From positions 62,001 to 126,000 of the forward strand of contig JAFWDJ010000012.1 in NCBI GenBank assembly GCA_017513095.1: a DNA stretch of 64,000 bases, given 5' to 3'. The translations under genes and the position numbers were made by a program. Below the pieces are notes generated by a model. That model did no database searches. It saw only the letters and a program-made list of their open reading frames with translations, and was not told where the DNA came from. This DNA comes from Clostridia bacterium (lineage in GTDB: Bacteria; Bacillota; Clostridia; Oscillospirales; RGIG577). Shown piece after piece: positions 25,699-32,539 of the stretch. Numbering within the stretch: position 1 is the stretch's first letter; each line of letters begins with the position of its first letter.

Positions 25699-25739
25699 AT
25701 GCCCATCCGCTTACAATATAATAATAAGCGGATGGGCAT
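25699..25739. repeat. 41-bp inverted repeat with a -10-like loop
   Basis: Perfect 15-base arms (ATGCCCATCCGCTTA and its complement) flank an 11-base loop CAATATAATAA containing TATAAT (25717-25722). No T-run follows directly, so an operator-promoter or a small insertion footprint fits better than a terminator. Confidence 0.7.
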
Positions 25740-25777
25740 TTCCGGATCTCCTATGTTTTTCGCAGAACCCAAATGCG

Positions 25778-25818
25778 AGAGCGTGCGCGCGGCTTTCTGG
25801 CCGCGCGCACGCTTTTTT
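25778..25818 (+). terminator. Strong terminator-like hairpin
   Basis: AGCGTGCGCGCGGC pairs with GCCGCGCGCACGCT and is followed by six T. It would end any transcript coming from the SLOG gene or from the inverted repeat at 25699. Confidence 0.8.
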
Positions 25819-25859
25819 ATACACGCTCACAGGGTGACAAAAAAGAGGTCAGAATTGTC

Positions 25860-25985
25860 GATTGCCGAGCGTCGGCGTATGTTATACGGTAGAGAGGCAA
25901 TCGGCATACAGCCGAAAACGCCGCAACCTCGGGGTTACGGCGCAAAAGGCGGTTTGAAACGGCGTGTATCAAAAGCCTGCCGCCT
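25860..25985. other. Cluster of four stem-loops; candidate structured RNA or dispersed repeat
   Basis: This is the core of a 473-base stretch without a credible gene (25625-26097). Four successive stems can be drawn: GATTGCC/GGCAATC (25860-25902, inner CGTAT/ATACG), TCGGC/GCCGA (25901-25915), CGCCGCAACC/GGTTACGGCG around TCGG (25919-25942, one mismatch), and AGGCGG/CCGCCT (25947-25985). The open frame across this area (25699-26049) has no ribosome site, runs through the hairpins and has unnatural composition. No promoter is clear on either strand. A known RNA family was not recognised. Confidence 0.4.
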
Positions 25986-26056
25986 AAAAAAACAATACAC
26001 GATTTTTAGCTTTTTATTATTCTTTTTCGGCGGTCTGGCCCTTTTTTGACAGACTG

Positions 26057-26088
26057 AAAATATCCGCCTCGTATGAGGCGGATATTTT
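26057..26088 (-). terminator. Terminator of the desulfoferrodoxin gene
   Basis: AAAATATCCGCCTC with its complement around GTAT, ten bases beyond the stop codon of the minus-strand gene at 26098. Confidence 0.85.
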
Positions 26089-26097
26089 AATAACGCA

Positions 26098-26481
26098 TCA
26101 AAGGTCGGCCTTCCAGAGACCGTGCAGGTTGCAGTAAGCGAATACCGCGAGCGGCTTGTCGCCGTTCAGTGCGAACTGCGCGACCGGCTTTGCGCCGGCA
26201 GAGAGCTTTCTTCTCTGGCCGCCGTTCTCGGTCTGAACGTATACCCACTCTATCAAATGCTCTTCGGTCATGGGATGATCAACGCTGCCTACGTTCACCG
26301 TGAGGATGTCGCCCTCGAGCTTTGCCACCGGAACGTGCTTTTCACCGGCTGCCTCGGTGGTGTTGGGCACTACCTCGGTCATCTTTTCGCCGCAGCAGAT
26401 CATGGGCGCGCCGCTCGAAACGATCATTCCGGCAAAGTTGCCGCACTTCTTGCAGATAAAGAATTTTTGTGCATTAGCCAT
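26098..26481 (-). CDS. Desulfoferrodoxin (superoxide reductase)
   Basis: A 127-residue superoxide reductase, which reduces superoxide to hydrogen peroxide without releasing oxygen, a typical defence of anaerobes. The N-terminal desulforedoxin domain has all four cysteines (FICKKCG and MICCGEK, about 9-30) for a rubredoxin-like Fe centre. The catalytic domain keeps the histidines (GEKHVPVA near 48, VDHPMTEEHLIEW near 69-80) and the CNLHGLW Cys/His near 118-121. Start at 26481 follows AAAGGGGAAAATA. A TTGCAA-N18-TACAAT promoter lies upstream. Confidence 0.95.
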   Translation of the reverse strand: MANAQKFFICKKCGNFAGMIVSSGAPMICCGEKMTEVVPNTTEAAGEKHVPVAKLEGDILTVNVGSVDHPMTEEHLIEWVYVQTENGGQRRKLSAGAKPVAQFALNGDKPLAVFAYCNLHGLWKADL

Positions 26482-26537
26482 ACTTATTTTCCCCTTTCGG
26501 CTTTGAGTATTTGTTGATTTATACTTTTTGTGATTCC

Positions 26538-26567
26538 ATTGTACCACGCGGGCGGGCGCGTTTGCAA
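26538..26567 (-). promoter_or_regulatory. Promoter of the desulfoferrodoxin gene
   Basis: Minus strand TTGCAA and TACAAT with an 18-base spacer, about 55 bases before the start codon. Confidence 0.5.
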
Positions 26568-26668
26568 TACTTTACAAAGAACGCGGACGAATTTTTGCGC
26601 CTTTCGGTGCAATTTCGGGCCTTTATGTGATACAATAACGTAACCGAACTTTATTAAAGGAGGGCGTC

Positions 26669-27529
26669 ATGAAAAGAATTGCTTTTATAGGCACGGGCGT
26701 AATGGGCGGGCCCATGGCGATAAATCTTTTAAAGGCCGGCTTTGGCGTCGGCGTCTATACGCGAACGAAAGAGAAGGCCCGCGAGGCCGTATCGAAGGGT
26801 GCCGTGTGGCACGACGATATTCCCTCGTGCGTTGAGGACGCAGAGGCCGTTATAACTATGGTGGGCTACCCGAAGGACGTCGAGGAGGTCTACTTCGGCG
26901 CGGGCGGTATTATAGAGAACGCGCCCGCGGGCGCGTATCTTATCGATATGACGACGACGAGCCCCGCGCTTTCGCGCCGAATATACGACGCGGCGAAAAA
27001 AAGAGGGCTTCACGCGCTCGACGCGCCCGTATCGGGCGGCGACATAGGCGCGAATAACGCAACGCTATCCATAATGGCGGGCGGCGACGAGGAAGATTTC
27101 AAGGCCTGCGGCGAAATATTCTCCGCGCTCGGAAAGACCGCCGTATATCAGGGCGGCGCGGGCAGCGGCCAGCATACGAAGATGGCAAATCAGATAGCCA
27201 TCGCGGGCACGATAGCCGCCGTATGCGAGGCGATAACGTACGCGAAGGCCGCGGGACTTTCGGCGGAGTCGGTGCTTTCGTCGATCGGCGGCGGCGCGGC
27301 GGGCAGCTTTCAGATGACGAATATGGGCCCGAAGATGCTTTCGGGCGATTTTGGGCCGGGGTTTTATCTCAAGCACTTCATAAAGGACATGAGGATAGCC
27401 GCGGAGGAGTCAAAGAAAAACGGCGCCGAGCTGGGCGTTTTAAAATACGTTCTCTCTATGTACGAAAGGCTCTCGGACGAGGGCATGGACGACATGGGCA
27501 CACAGGCGCTTATAAAATATTATGAATAA
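26669..27529 (+). CDS. NAD(P)-dependent beta-hydroxyacid dehydrogenase (3-hydroxyisobutyrate dehydrogenase family)
   Basis: A 286-residue member of the family that includes 3-hydroxyisobutyrate and tartronate semialdehyde reductases. N-terminal Rossmann motif GTGVMGGPMAINLLKAG (8-24), substrate-binding DAPVSGGDIGA near 118-128, catalytic Lys in GSGQHTKMANQ near 170, and an all-alpha C-terminal domain. Substrate is not readable from the sequence. Start follows AAAGGAGGGCGTC. The thioesterase gene starts 12 bases after its stop, so they form an operon and may act on linked acyl or hydroxyacyl compounds. Confidence 0.92.
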   Translation: MKRIAFIGTGVMGGPMAINLLKAGFGVGVYTRTKEKAREAVSKGAVWHDDIPSCVEDAEAVITMVGYPKDVEEVYFGAGGIIENAPAGAYLIDMTTTSPALSRRIYDAAKKRGLHALDAPVSGGDIGANNATLSIMAGGDEEDFKACGEIFSALGKTAVYQGGAGSGQHTKMANQIAIAGTIAAVCEAITYAKAAGLSAESVLSSIGGGAAGSFQMTNMGPKMLSGDFGPGFYLKHFIKDMRIAAEESKKNGAELGVLKYVLSMYERLSDEGMDDMGTQALIKYYE

Positions 27530-27541
27530 AAGGTGGAAAAA

Positions 27542-27979
27542 ATGGATCTCGATTATTTTGTAAAGTATTTCAACGAGCACGACGGATTTTCAAAGCACAA
27601 CGGCCTTAAGCTTCTAAAGATGGAGCCGGGCTACGCCGAGGCGGAATTTACCGTAAAGGACGAGAATCTGAATTTCATGGGCACGATTCACGGCGGAGTG
27701 CTTTTCGGCCTTGTCGATATCGTGGCGGGCAGCTCGCTTGCGGCGTACGGCAGCCACTGCGTCACGCTTTCCTCGAACATAATCTACGTTGCGGCGGCAA
27801 AGAGCGGCCGCGTATTTGCGACGTCAAAAGAGGTGAGCCATACGCGGCGCACCGCGACGTACGACATTGAGGTAAAGGACGAGAGCGGCAGAATGCTCTG
27901 CAAGGCCACTACTACGATGTACATACCGAACAAGCCGATAGAATTTGACAGCGAAGGCAATATGATAGCCATAAACTGA
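27542..27979 (+). CDS. PaaI-family hotdog thioesterase
   Basis: A 145-residue single hotdog-domain acyl-CoA thioesterase. The signature NFMGTIHGGVLFGLVDIVAGSS (about 40-61) carries the HGG/D residues used for catalysis, followed by TLSSNIIYVAAAKSGRVFATS. Start at ATG 27542 follows AAAGGTGG; the GTG within that site is rejected. It is encoded directly after the hydroxyacid dehydrogenase. A distinct paralogue lies at 31940 on the other strand. Confidence 0.9.
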   Translation: MDLDYFVKYFNEHDGFSKHNGLKLLKMEPGYAEAEFTVKDENLNFMGTIHGGVLFGLVDIVAGSSLAAYGSHCVTLSSNIIYVAAAKSGRVFATSKEVSHTRRTATYDIEVKDESGRMLCKATTTMYIPNKPIEFDSEGNMIAIN

Positions 27980-28032
27980 GCGTATAACTTCGCCGTTTTT
28001 TCATAAGATAAGTCCGAAAAGGAGCGTATGAC

Positions 28033-28575
28033 ATGACTTATCTTACAGCCGTTTACGGGGACGACGCGGACGACGCGCTTTTTTCGGCGCTGCTTCGCCT
28101 CGCGGAGGCGTCGGGCTTCTCTTACGCCGCGTCGGACGCGCGAGGAAGACTGTACCGGCGCGCGGGCGCGGCGGACGTGTTCTTTTCGGAGACACGCGGC
28201 CCGTGCGCGCTTTCGTGCGGAGCCGATATACTGATACTCAAAAGAAGCGCGCGCACCATGCCGCGCGGACGCTTCGGCTATATCATACTTTCCGACGAAT
28301 GCGCGCCGTACATCGGAAAGCACGCGGACGCGGGCACGGTGATAACGTGCGGCATAAACCAAAAAAGCAGCGTGAGCGTCTCGTCGAACGCCGAAGCGGG
28401 CGTCTTAATGTTCATTCAAAGGCGCATCGTGTCCCTTTCGGGCGAAACGCTTGAGCCGCAGGAGCTCTGCGTTCCGACACGGGAGGGAACGCACGGCTAC
28501 GACGCGATGGCGGCGGTGATATGCTGCCTTATCTTAGGCGGCGAATATGAAAAAATTAAAAATATAAGAATTTGA
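28033..28575 (+). CDS. Hypothetical protein
   Basis: A 180-residue protein I do not recognise. No signal peptide or membrane segment is visible. It has an N-terminal alpha/beta start (LTAVYGDDADDALFSALLRLAEASG), a central YIILSDECAPYIGKHA and TCGINQKSSVSVSSN, loosely like the C-terminal part of Mur-ligase-type folds, and ends in AAVICCLILGG. It starts after AAAAGGAGCGTATGAC. It lies convergent to sigK and may be transcribed with the thioesterase 53 bases upstream. A sporulation link is only suggested by position. Confidence 0.65.
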   Translation: MTYLTAVYGDDADDALFSALLRLAEASGFSYAASDARGRLYRRAGAADVFFSETRGPCALSCGADILILKRSARTMPRGRFGYIILSDECAPYIGKHADAGTVITCGINQKSSVSVSSNAEAGVLMFIQRRIVSLSGETLEPQELCVPTREGTHGYDAMAAVICCLILGGEYEKIKNIRI

Positions 28576-28578
28576 CTC

Positions 28579-28614
28579 TCTCCCGCGTGCAGCGCACGCG
28601 GGAGAATATTTTTT
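28579..28614. terminator. Terminator between the hypothetical gene and sigK
   Basis: TCTCCCGCGTGC with its complement around a 3-base loop, then ATATTTTTT; it separates two convergent genes. Confidence 0.85.
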
Positions 28615-28622
28615 CGGCGGAC

Positions 28623-29315
28623 TCAGGCGTCCTTCATGGCTTCTCTCAATTTTTCTATCGCTTTTTTCTCAATGCGCGAAACGTAGCTTCGCGATATGCC
28701 GAGGCGTTCGGCCGCCTCGCTCTGCGTGAGCGGACGCGTGCCGTAAAGGCCGTAGCGCGACTTTATTATCCGCCGTTCGCGCGCGCTCAATACGCTTGAG
28801 ACGCATTCGAGCAGGCGCGAGATCCGGATTTTTTTTGAGACCTCGTCGGATACGGTGTCCTCGGTCTTTAAAACGTCCATTATGGCAAGCGAGTTCCCGT
28901 CCGAGTCGCGCTCGATAGGCTCATACAGCGACACCTCGGCCGAAAGGCGCTTCGAGCTTCGAAGGTACATGAGTATTTCGTTTTCGATGCAGCGCGAGGC
29001 GTATGTTGCGAATCTCGCGCCCTTCTCGCAGTCGAACGTCTCCACGGCCTTTATAAGGCCTATCGTGCCTATTGATATAAGGTCCTCGCTTTCCTGCGGG
29101 CGCGCGGTGTATTTTTTCACGATGTGCGCGACGAGCCTTAAATTGTGCTCGATTAGCCTTTCGCGCGCGGCCCTGTCTCCGTCCTTCATGGATTTGAAGC
29201 TTTCGCGCTCTTCGGCGGCGGAAAGCGGGCGCGAGAACGCGCTTGGTCCCGCGATGTATAAAATAAGGCACCATGCGTTGTAGAGGGCGTATAAGAGCAT
29301 ATGAAGAGTAAGCAT
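28623..29315 (-). CDS. sigK: RNA polymerase sporulation sigma factor SigK
   Basis: Late mother-cell sigma factor of sporulation. The 230 residues begin with a hydrophobic pro-sequence (MLLYALYNAWCLILYIAG), as in pro-SigK that is membrane-bound until proteolysis. Region 2 is seen in EHNLRLVAHIVKKY, SIGTIGLIKAV and GARFATYASRCIENEIL; region 4.2 in LTQSEAAERLGISRSYVSRIEKKAIEKL. The gene is continuous, with no skin-type element splitting it as in B. subtilis. The start follows CGGAGGAAGAAT. CATATAAAT about 40 bases upstream resembles a SigE/SigK -10 element, consistent with known control, but is not proof. Confidence 0.95.
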   Translation of the reverse strand: MLTLHMLLYALYNAWCLILYIAGPSAFSRPLSAAEERESFKSMKDGDRAARERLIEHNLRLVAHIVKKYTARPQESEDLISIGTIGLIKAVETFDCEKGARFATYASRCIENEILMYLRSSKRLSAEVSLYEPIERDSDGNSLAIMDVLKTEDTVSDEVSKKIRISRLLECVSSVLSARERRIIKSRYGLYGTRPLTQSEAAERLGISRSYVSRIEKKAIEKLREAMKDA

Positions 29316-29401
29316 ATTCTTCCTCCGATATCTGATATATTGTTACATTTATATGCGCGCGCCGCCGAAAAATCCGCACGTTCGACCGCGTTTTATAATA
29401 A

Positions 29402-29430
29402 TTGTATTTCGGAGCGTTTAAGTTTATAAT
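29402..29430 (+). promoter_or_regulatory. Promoter of the YbaK gene
   Basis: TTGTAT, 17-base spacer and perfect TATAAT, ending 27 bases before the start codon. Confidence 0.7.
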
Positions 29431-29457
29431 TAAAGAAAAAACAAAACGGAGTGCGTT

Positions 29458-29937
29458 ATGGAATATAAAACAAACGTTATGAGGATACTCGACCGCGCGG
29501 GCGCAAAGTATACGCCGCATTCGTACGTCGGTTCGGGGGCGGTGAGCGGAGCCTGCGCGGCCGCCGCCATGAAAAAGGACCCCGCGGGCGTATTCAAGAC
29601 GCTCGTGACCGTGGGCAAATCGAAAAAGCATTACGTCTTCGTGATACCCGTGCGCGAGGAGCTTGATTTAAAGCGCGCGGCGGCGAGCGTGGGCGAAAAG
29701 TCCGTGGAGATGATAAAGCAGAAGGAGCTTTTGCCGCTTACGGGCTATATCCACGGCGGCTGCTCGCCCATCGGCATGAAGAAATTCTTTAAGACCACGC
29801 TTCACGAGAGTGCGAAGGACCTTGAAACCATAACCTTCAGCGCGGGCAAGATAGGCTATATGGTCGAAATGAGCGCCGAAGAGCTTAAAAAGGTGATAGA
29901 ATACGGCTTTGCCGACATAACTGTCTCCGCGGAATAG
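29458..29937 (+). CDS. ybaK: Cys-tRNA(Pro) deacylase, YbaK/EbsC family
   Basis: A 159-residue trans-editing enzyme that hydrolyses cysteine mischarged on tRNA-Pro. Seen: MKKDPAGVFKTLVTVGKSKKHYVFVIPV (about 38-66) with the catalytic Lys region, and GYIHGGCSPIGMKK (97-110), the conserved substrate loop. Length is typical. A sigma-A promoter lies directly upstream. It stands alone between divergent sigK and the rpsB leader. Confidence 0.93.
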   Translation: MEYKTNVMRILDRAGAKYTPHSYVGSGAVSGACAAAAMKKDPAGVFKTLVTVGKSKKHYVFVIPVREELDLKRAAASVGEKSVEMIKQKELLPLTGYIHGGCSPIGMKKFFKTTLHESAKDLETITFSAGKIGYMVEMSAEELKKVIEYGFADITVSAE

Positions 29938-29994
29938 GCGTTTTCGGGCAGGCTTCGGCGTTTTTTACAAAAGCAAATTTTTTAAAATTCCCTC

Positions 29995-30023
29995 TTGTAA
30001 TCTTGATTTTCGTATGATATACT
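29995..30023 (+). promoter_or_regulatory. Promoter of rpsB-tsf
   Basis: TTGTAA and TATACT with a 17-base spacer, about 112 bases before rpsB. Confidence 0.7.
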
Positions 30024-30029
30024 GCTTTG

Positions 30030-30135
30030 GTGGTATTGTTAGGCAAGCCATGCCAAATACACACACCGCGTATGCCTTTGGTGACAGGGTAAATTCTACG
30101 GCGCGGTGGCGGTTTAACCGAAGGAGGAAAAAATT
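30030..30135 (+). promoter_or_regulatory. rpsB 5' leader, possibly an S2 autoregulatory RNA
   Basis: About 105 transcribed bases precede rpsB. They contain the hairpin-capable GGCAAGCCATGCC and a GC-rich part near the ribosome site (GCGCGGTGGCGG). In many Firmicutes S2 represses its own mRNA through such a leader. I could not match a defined consensus, so this is a position-based call. Confidence 0.35.
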
Positions 30136-30903
30136 ATGGCAGTAGTATCTATGAAACAGCTTCTGGAGGCCGGCGTACATTTCGGTCATCAGACGAGAAG
30201 ATGGAACCCCAAAATGGCTGAGTACATCTTCACCGAGAGAAACGGCATCTACATCATCGACCTTCAGAAGACGGTAAAGAAGATCGAGGAAGCATACTTC
30301 TTTATCCGCGAAGTAGCCGCAAACGGCGGCGACGTGCTTTTCGTAGGCACGAAGAAGCAGGCTCAGGAGTCCATCAAGGAAGAGGCCGAGAGAGTAGGCA
30401 TGTATTACGTTAACGCACGCTGGCTCGGCGGCATGCTCACCAACTTCAAGACCATCAAAAAGAGAATCGAGCGTCTTGAGAAGTTAAAGAAGATGGAGCA
30501 GGAGGGCGTGTTCGACCTTCTCCCGAAGAAGGAAGTTATAAAGCTTCGCCTTGAGGCTGAAAAGCTTGAGAAGTTCTTAGGCGGCATTAAGAACATGAAG
30601 AAGCTCCCCGGCGCTATATTCGTAGTTGACCCGAGAAAAGAGCGCATCGCTATCGCCGAAGCAAGAAAGCTCGGTATACCGATCGTAGCTATCGTTGACA
30701 CGAACTGCGACCCCGACGAGGTTGACTACGTTATCCCCGGCAACGACGACGCTATCCGCGCCGTAAAGCTCATGGCTTCCATCGTATCGAACGCGATACT
30801 CGAGGGCAGACAGGGCGAGCAGTTCGACGATTCGTCCGCAGAGGGCGAGGCTCCGGCCGAAGCGGCTCCCGCAGAGGAAGCCGAGGCTAAGGAAGCCGAA
30901 TAA
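30136..30903 (+). CDS. rpsB: 30S ribosomal protein S2
   Basis: Ribosomal protein S2 (255 residues), which joins the small subunit late and helps bind S1. N-terminal signature [22 protein letters not shown] is intact, as are [16 protein letters not shown] (about 95) and the [21 protein letters not shown] stretch over residues near 190-210. The C-terminus has an acidic, alanine-rich tail ([20 protein letters not shown]) of the kind seen in several clostridia. AAGGAGG precedes the start. The tsf gene follows after 43 bases. Confidence 0.98.
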   Translation: MAVVSMKQLLEAGVHFGHQTRRWNPKMAEYIFTERNGIYIIDLQKTVKKIEEAYFFIREVAANGGDVLFVGTKKQAQESIKEEAERVGMYYVNARWLGGMLTNFKTIKKRIERLEKLKKMEQEGVFDLLPKKEVIKLRLEAEKLEKFLGGIKNMKKLPGAIFVVDPRKERIAIAEARKLGIPIVAIVDTNCDPDEVDYVIPGNDDAIRAVKLMASIVSNAILEGRQGEQFDDSSAEGEAPAEAAPAEEAEAKEAE

Positions 30904-30946
30904 TTTAAAAAAGAAGAATTGATATATATTTAAGGAGGCAAATACG

Positions 30947-31867
30947 ATGGCTGCATTTACGGCTAAAGACGTACAGGCTTTAAGAGAGAAGACAGGCGTA
31001 GGCATGATGGACTGCAAGAAGGCGCTTACCGCGTCCGACGGCGATATGGAGAAGGCTATTGAATTTTTAAGAGAGCGCGGACTTGCGGCAGCCGCTAAGA
31101 AGGCTTCCCGCATAGCTGCGGAGGGTATAGTTGACGCATACGTTTCCGACGACGTGGGCGTACTCGTTGAGGTTAACTCCGAGACCGACTTCGTTGCGAA
31201 GAACCAGAGCTTCAGAGATTACGTTGCAGGCGTTGCAAAGGTAATCGCAGAGAAGAACCCCGCTGACGTTGCGGCTCTTCTTACCATGAAGTACGACGAT
31301 AATCTTACCGTTGAAGAGATGCACAGAGAGAAGATATTAACGATCGGCGAGAACTTAAACATCCGCCGTTTCGAGCGTTACACCGGCAAGAACGTGACCT
31401 ATATTCACGGCGGCGGCAAGATAGGCGTTATGGTCAACTTCGACGTTGACGACGCGACCGCGAAGAACGAAGAGTTCATCACCATGGGCAAGGACGTTGC
31501 AATGCAGATAGCGGCTCTCAACCCGACCTACCTCTCGAAGGAGACCGTTCCCGCAGACGTTCTCGCAAAGGAGAAGGAGATAAACCTCGCGGCTCTCAAG
31601 AACGACCCGAAGAATTCGAAGAAGCCCGAGAATATTCTCGTAAAGATCGTTGAAGGCAAGATGGGCAAGTACTTCGAGCAGACCTGCCTTCTTCAGCAGC
31701 CCTTCGTAAAGAACGGCGACCAGACCGTTGCACAGTACATTGCTGAAGTTGAGAAGAAGCTCGGCACGAAGATTTCCATCGTGAAGTTCGCACGTCTCGA
31801 GAAGGGCGAAGGCCTTCAGAAGCGCGAGGACAACTTTGCAGACGAAGTAGCCGGAATGGTGAAGTAA
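30947..31867 (+). CDS. tsf: Elongation factor Ts
   Basis: EF-Ts (306 residues) recycles EF-Tu by GDP exchange. The N-terminal UBA-like domain (VQALREKTGVGMMDCKKAL, 8-26) and the EF-Tu contact motif TDFVAKN (about 78-84) are present, followed by two core subdomains and a C-terminal module. The start follows AAGGAGGC. Transcription ends at a strong hairpin directly downstream. Confidence 0.98.
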   Translation: MAAFTAKDVQALREKTGVGMMDCKKALTASDGDMEKAIEFLRERGLAAAAKKASRIAAEGIVDAYVSDDVGVLVEVNSETDFVAKNQSFRDYVAGVAKVIAEKNPADVAALLTMKYDDNLTVEEMHREKILTIGENLNIRRFERYTGKNVTYIHGGGKIGVMVNFDVDDATAKNEEFITMGKDVAMQIAALNPTYLSKETVPADVLAKEKEINLAALKNDPKNSKKPENILVKIVEGKMGKYFEQTCLLQQPFVKNGDQTVAQYIAEVEKKLGTKISIVKFARLEKGEGLQKREDNFADEVAGMVK

Positions 31868-31881
31868 TTTAAAAACAAGTT

Positions 31882-31914
31882 AAAGCCGCATCGTGTCTTT
31901 CGATGCGGCTTTTT
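31882..31914 (+). terminator. Terminator of rpsB-tsf
   Basis: AAAGCCGCATCG with its complement around TGTCTTT, then five T. Confidence 0.93.
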
Positions 31915-31939
31915 GTATTCTTGAAGGCCGGCGCGGGCG

Positions 31940-32353
31940 TCACCCTGATACTGGTATCATCGTGGCCGTCATTGTTGTGATGAGCGCGCCGCTTTCTTTG
32001 TCCGTCACGTCCGCTTCGGTCACGATAAGGCGCTTTCCCGCCTTTACCACGCGCCCCTCGGCGAGAATCGTTTCCGCGGCGGCGGGGCGAAGCAGATTTA
32101 TCTTGAATTCGACGCTGAAGATATCAACGCCGTCGGGCACGACGGTGTACGCGGCGTATCCGCAGGCCGTGTCGGCAAGCGCGCTCAGAACGCCGGCGTG
32201 CAGCACCCCGCTTTGCTGCGTAAGCTCGGGGCGCTTTTTTAAGGAGATAACGGCGCGCCCCTTTTCGACGCTTTCTATCTGCGCGCCGATGAGCTTTAAA
32301 AAGCCCTGACTGTTAAAGCTCTCGAAGGCCCTTTTGTAAAGCGTTTCGTTCAT
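31940..32353 (-). CDS. PaaI-family hotdog thioesterase (second copy)
   Basis: A 137-residue hotdog thioesterase with QQSGVLHAGVLSALADTACGYAA (about 46-68), where HAG replaces the more usual HGG, and SVEFKINLLRPA. It is only distantly similar to the one at 27542. I placed the start at 32353, after AAAGGAGC; an in-frame ATG 66 bases upstream has no support. It stands alone, convergent with tsf. Confidence 0.88.
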   Translation of the reverse strand: MNETLYKRAFESFNSQGFLKLIGAQIESVEKGRAVISLKKRPELTQQSGVLHAGVLSALADTACGYAAYTVVPDGVDIFSVEFKINLLRPAAAETILAEGRVVKAGKRLIVTEADVTDKESGALITTMTATMIPVSG

Positions 32354-32539
32354 GTTTTTTGCTCCTTTTTTACGTCTTTTTCTTAAATGTATGACATAAA
32401 TACGCCGATTTGTCAACAAATGCGAGAAAAACGGACGGAATATGCGCTTTTATAAAAAACTTAACAAAATCAATGGAAATGTAAGCGCATTGTATGATAT
32501 ACTATTTATTTAGAATAAAGCGATAGGAGAGCTGCAGGC

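Noticed and set aside
25699-26049. 116-codon frame in the gap after the SLOG gene
   Set aside because: Starts within an inverted repeat, crosses a terminator and several hairpins, no ribosome site, no domain.
28623-29315. Search for a skin element splitting sigK
   Set aside because: The sigK frame is continuous from the pro-sequence to region 4.2.
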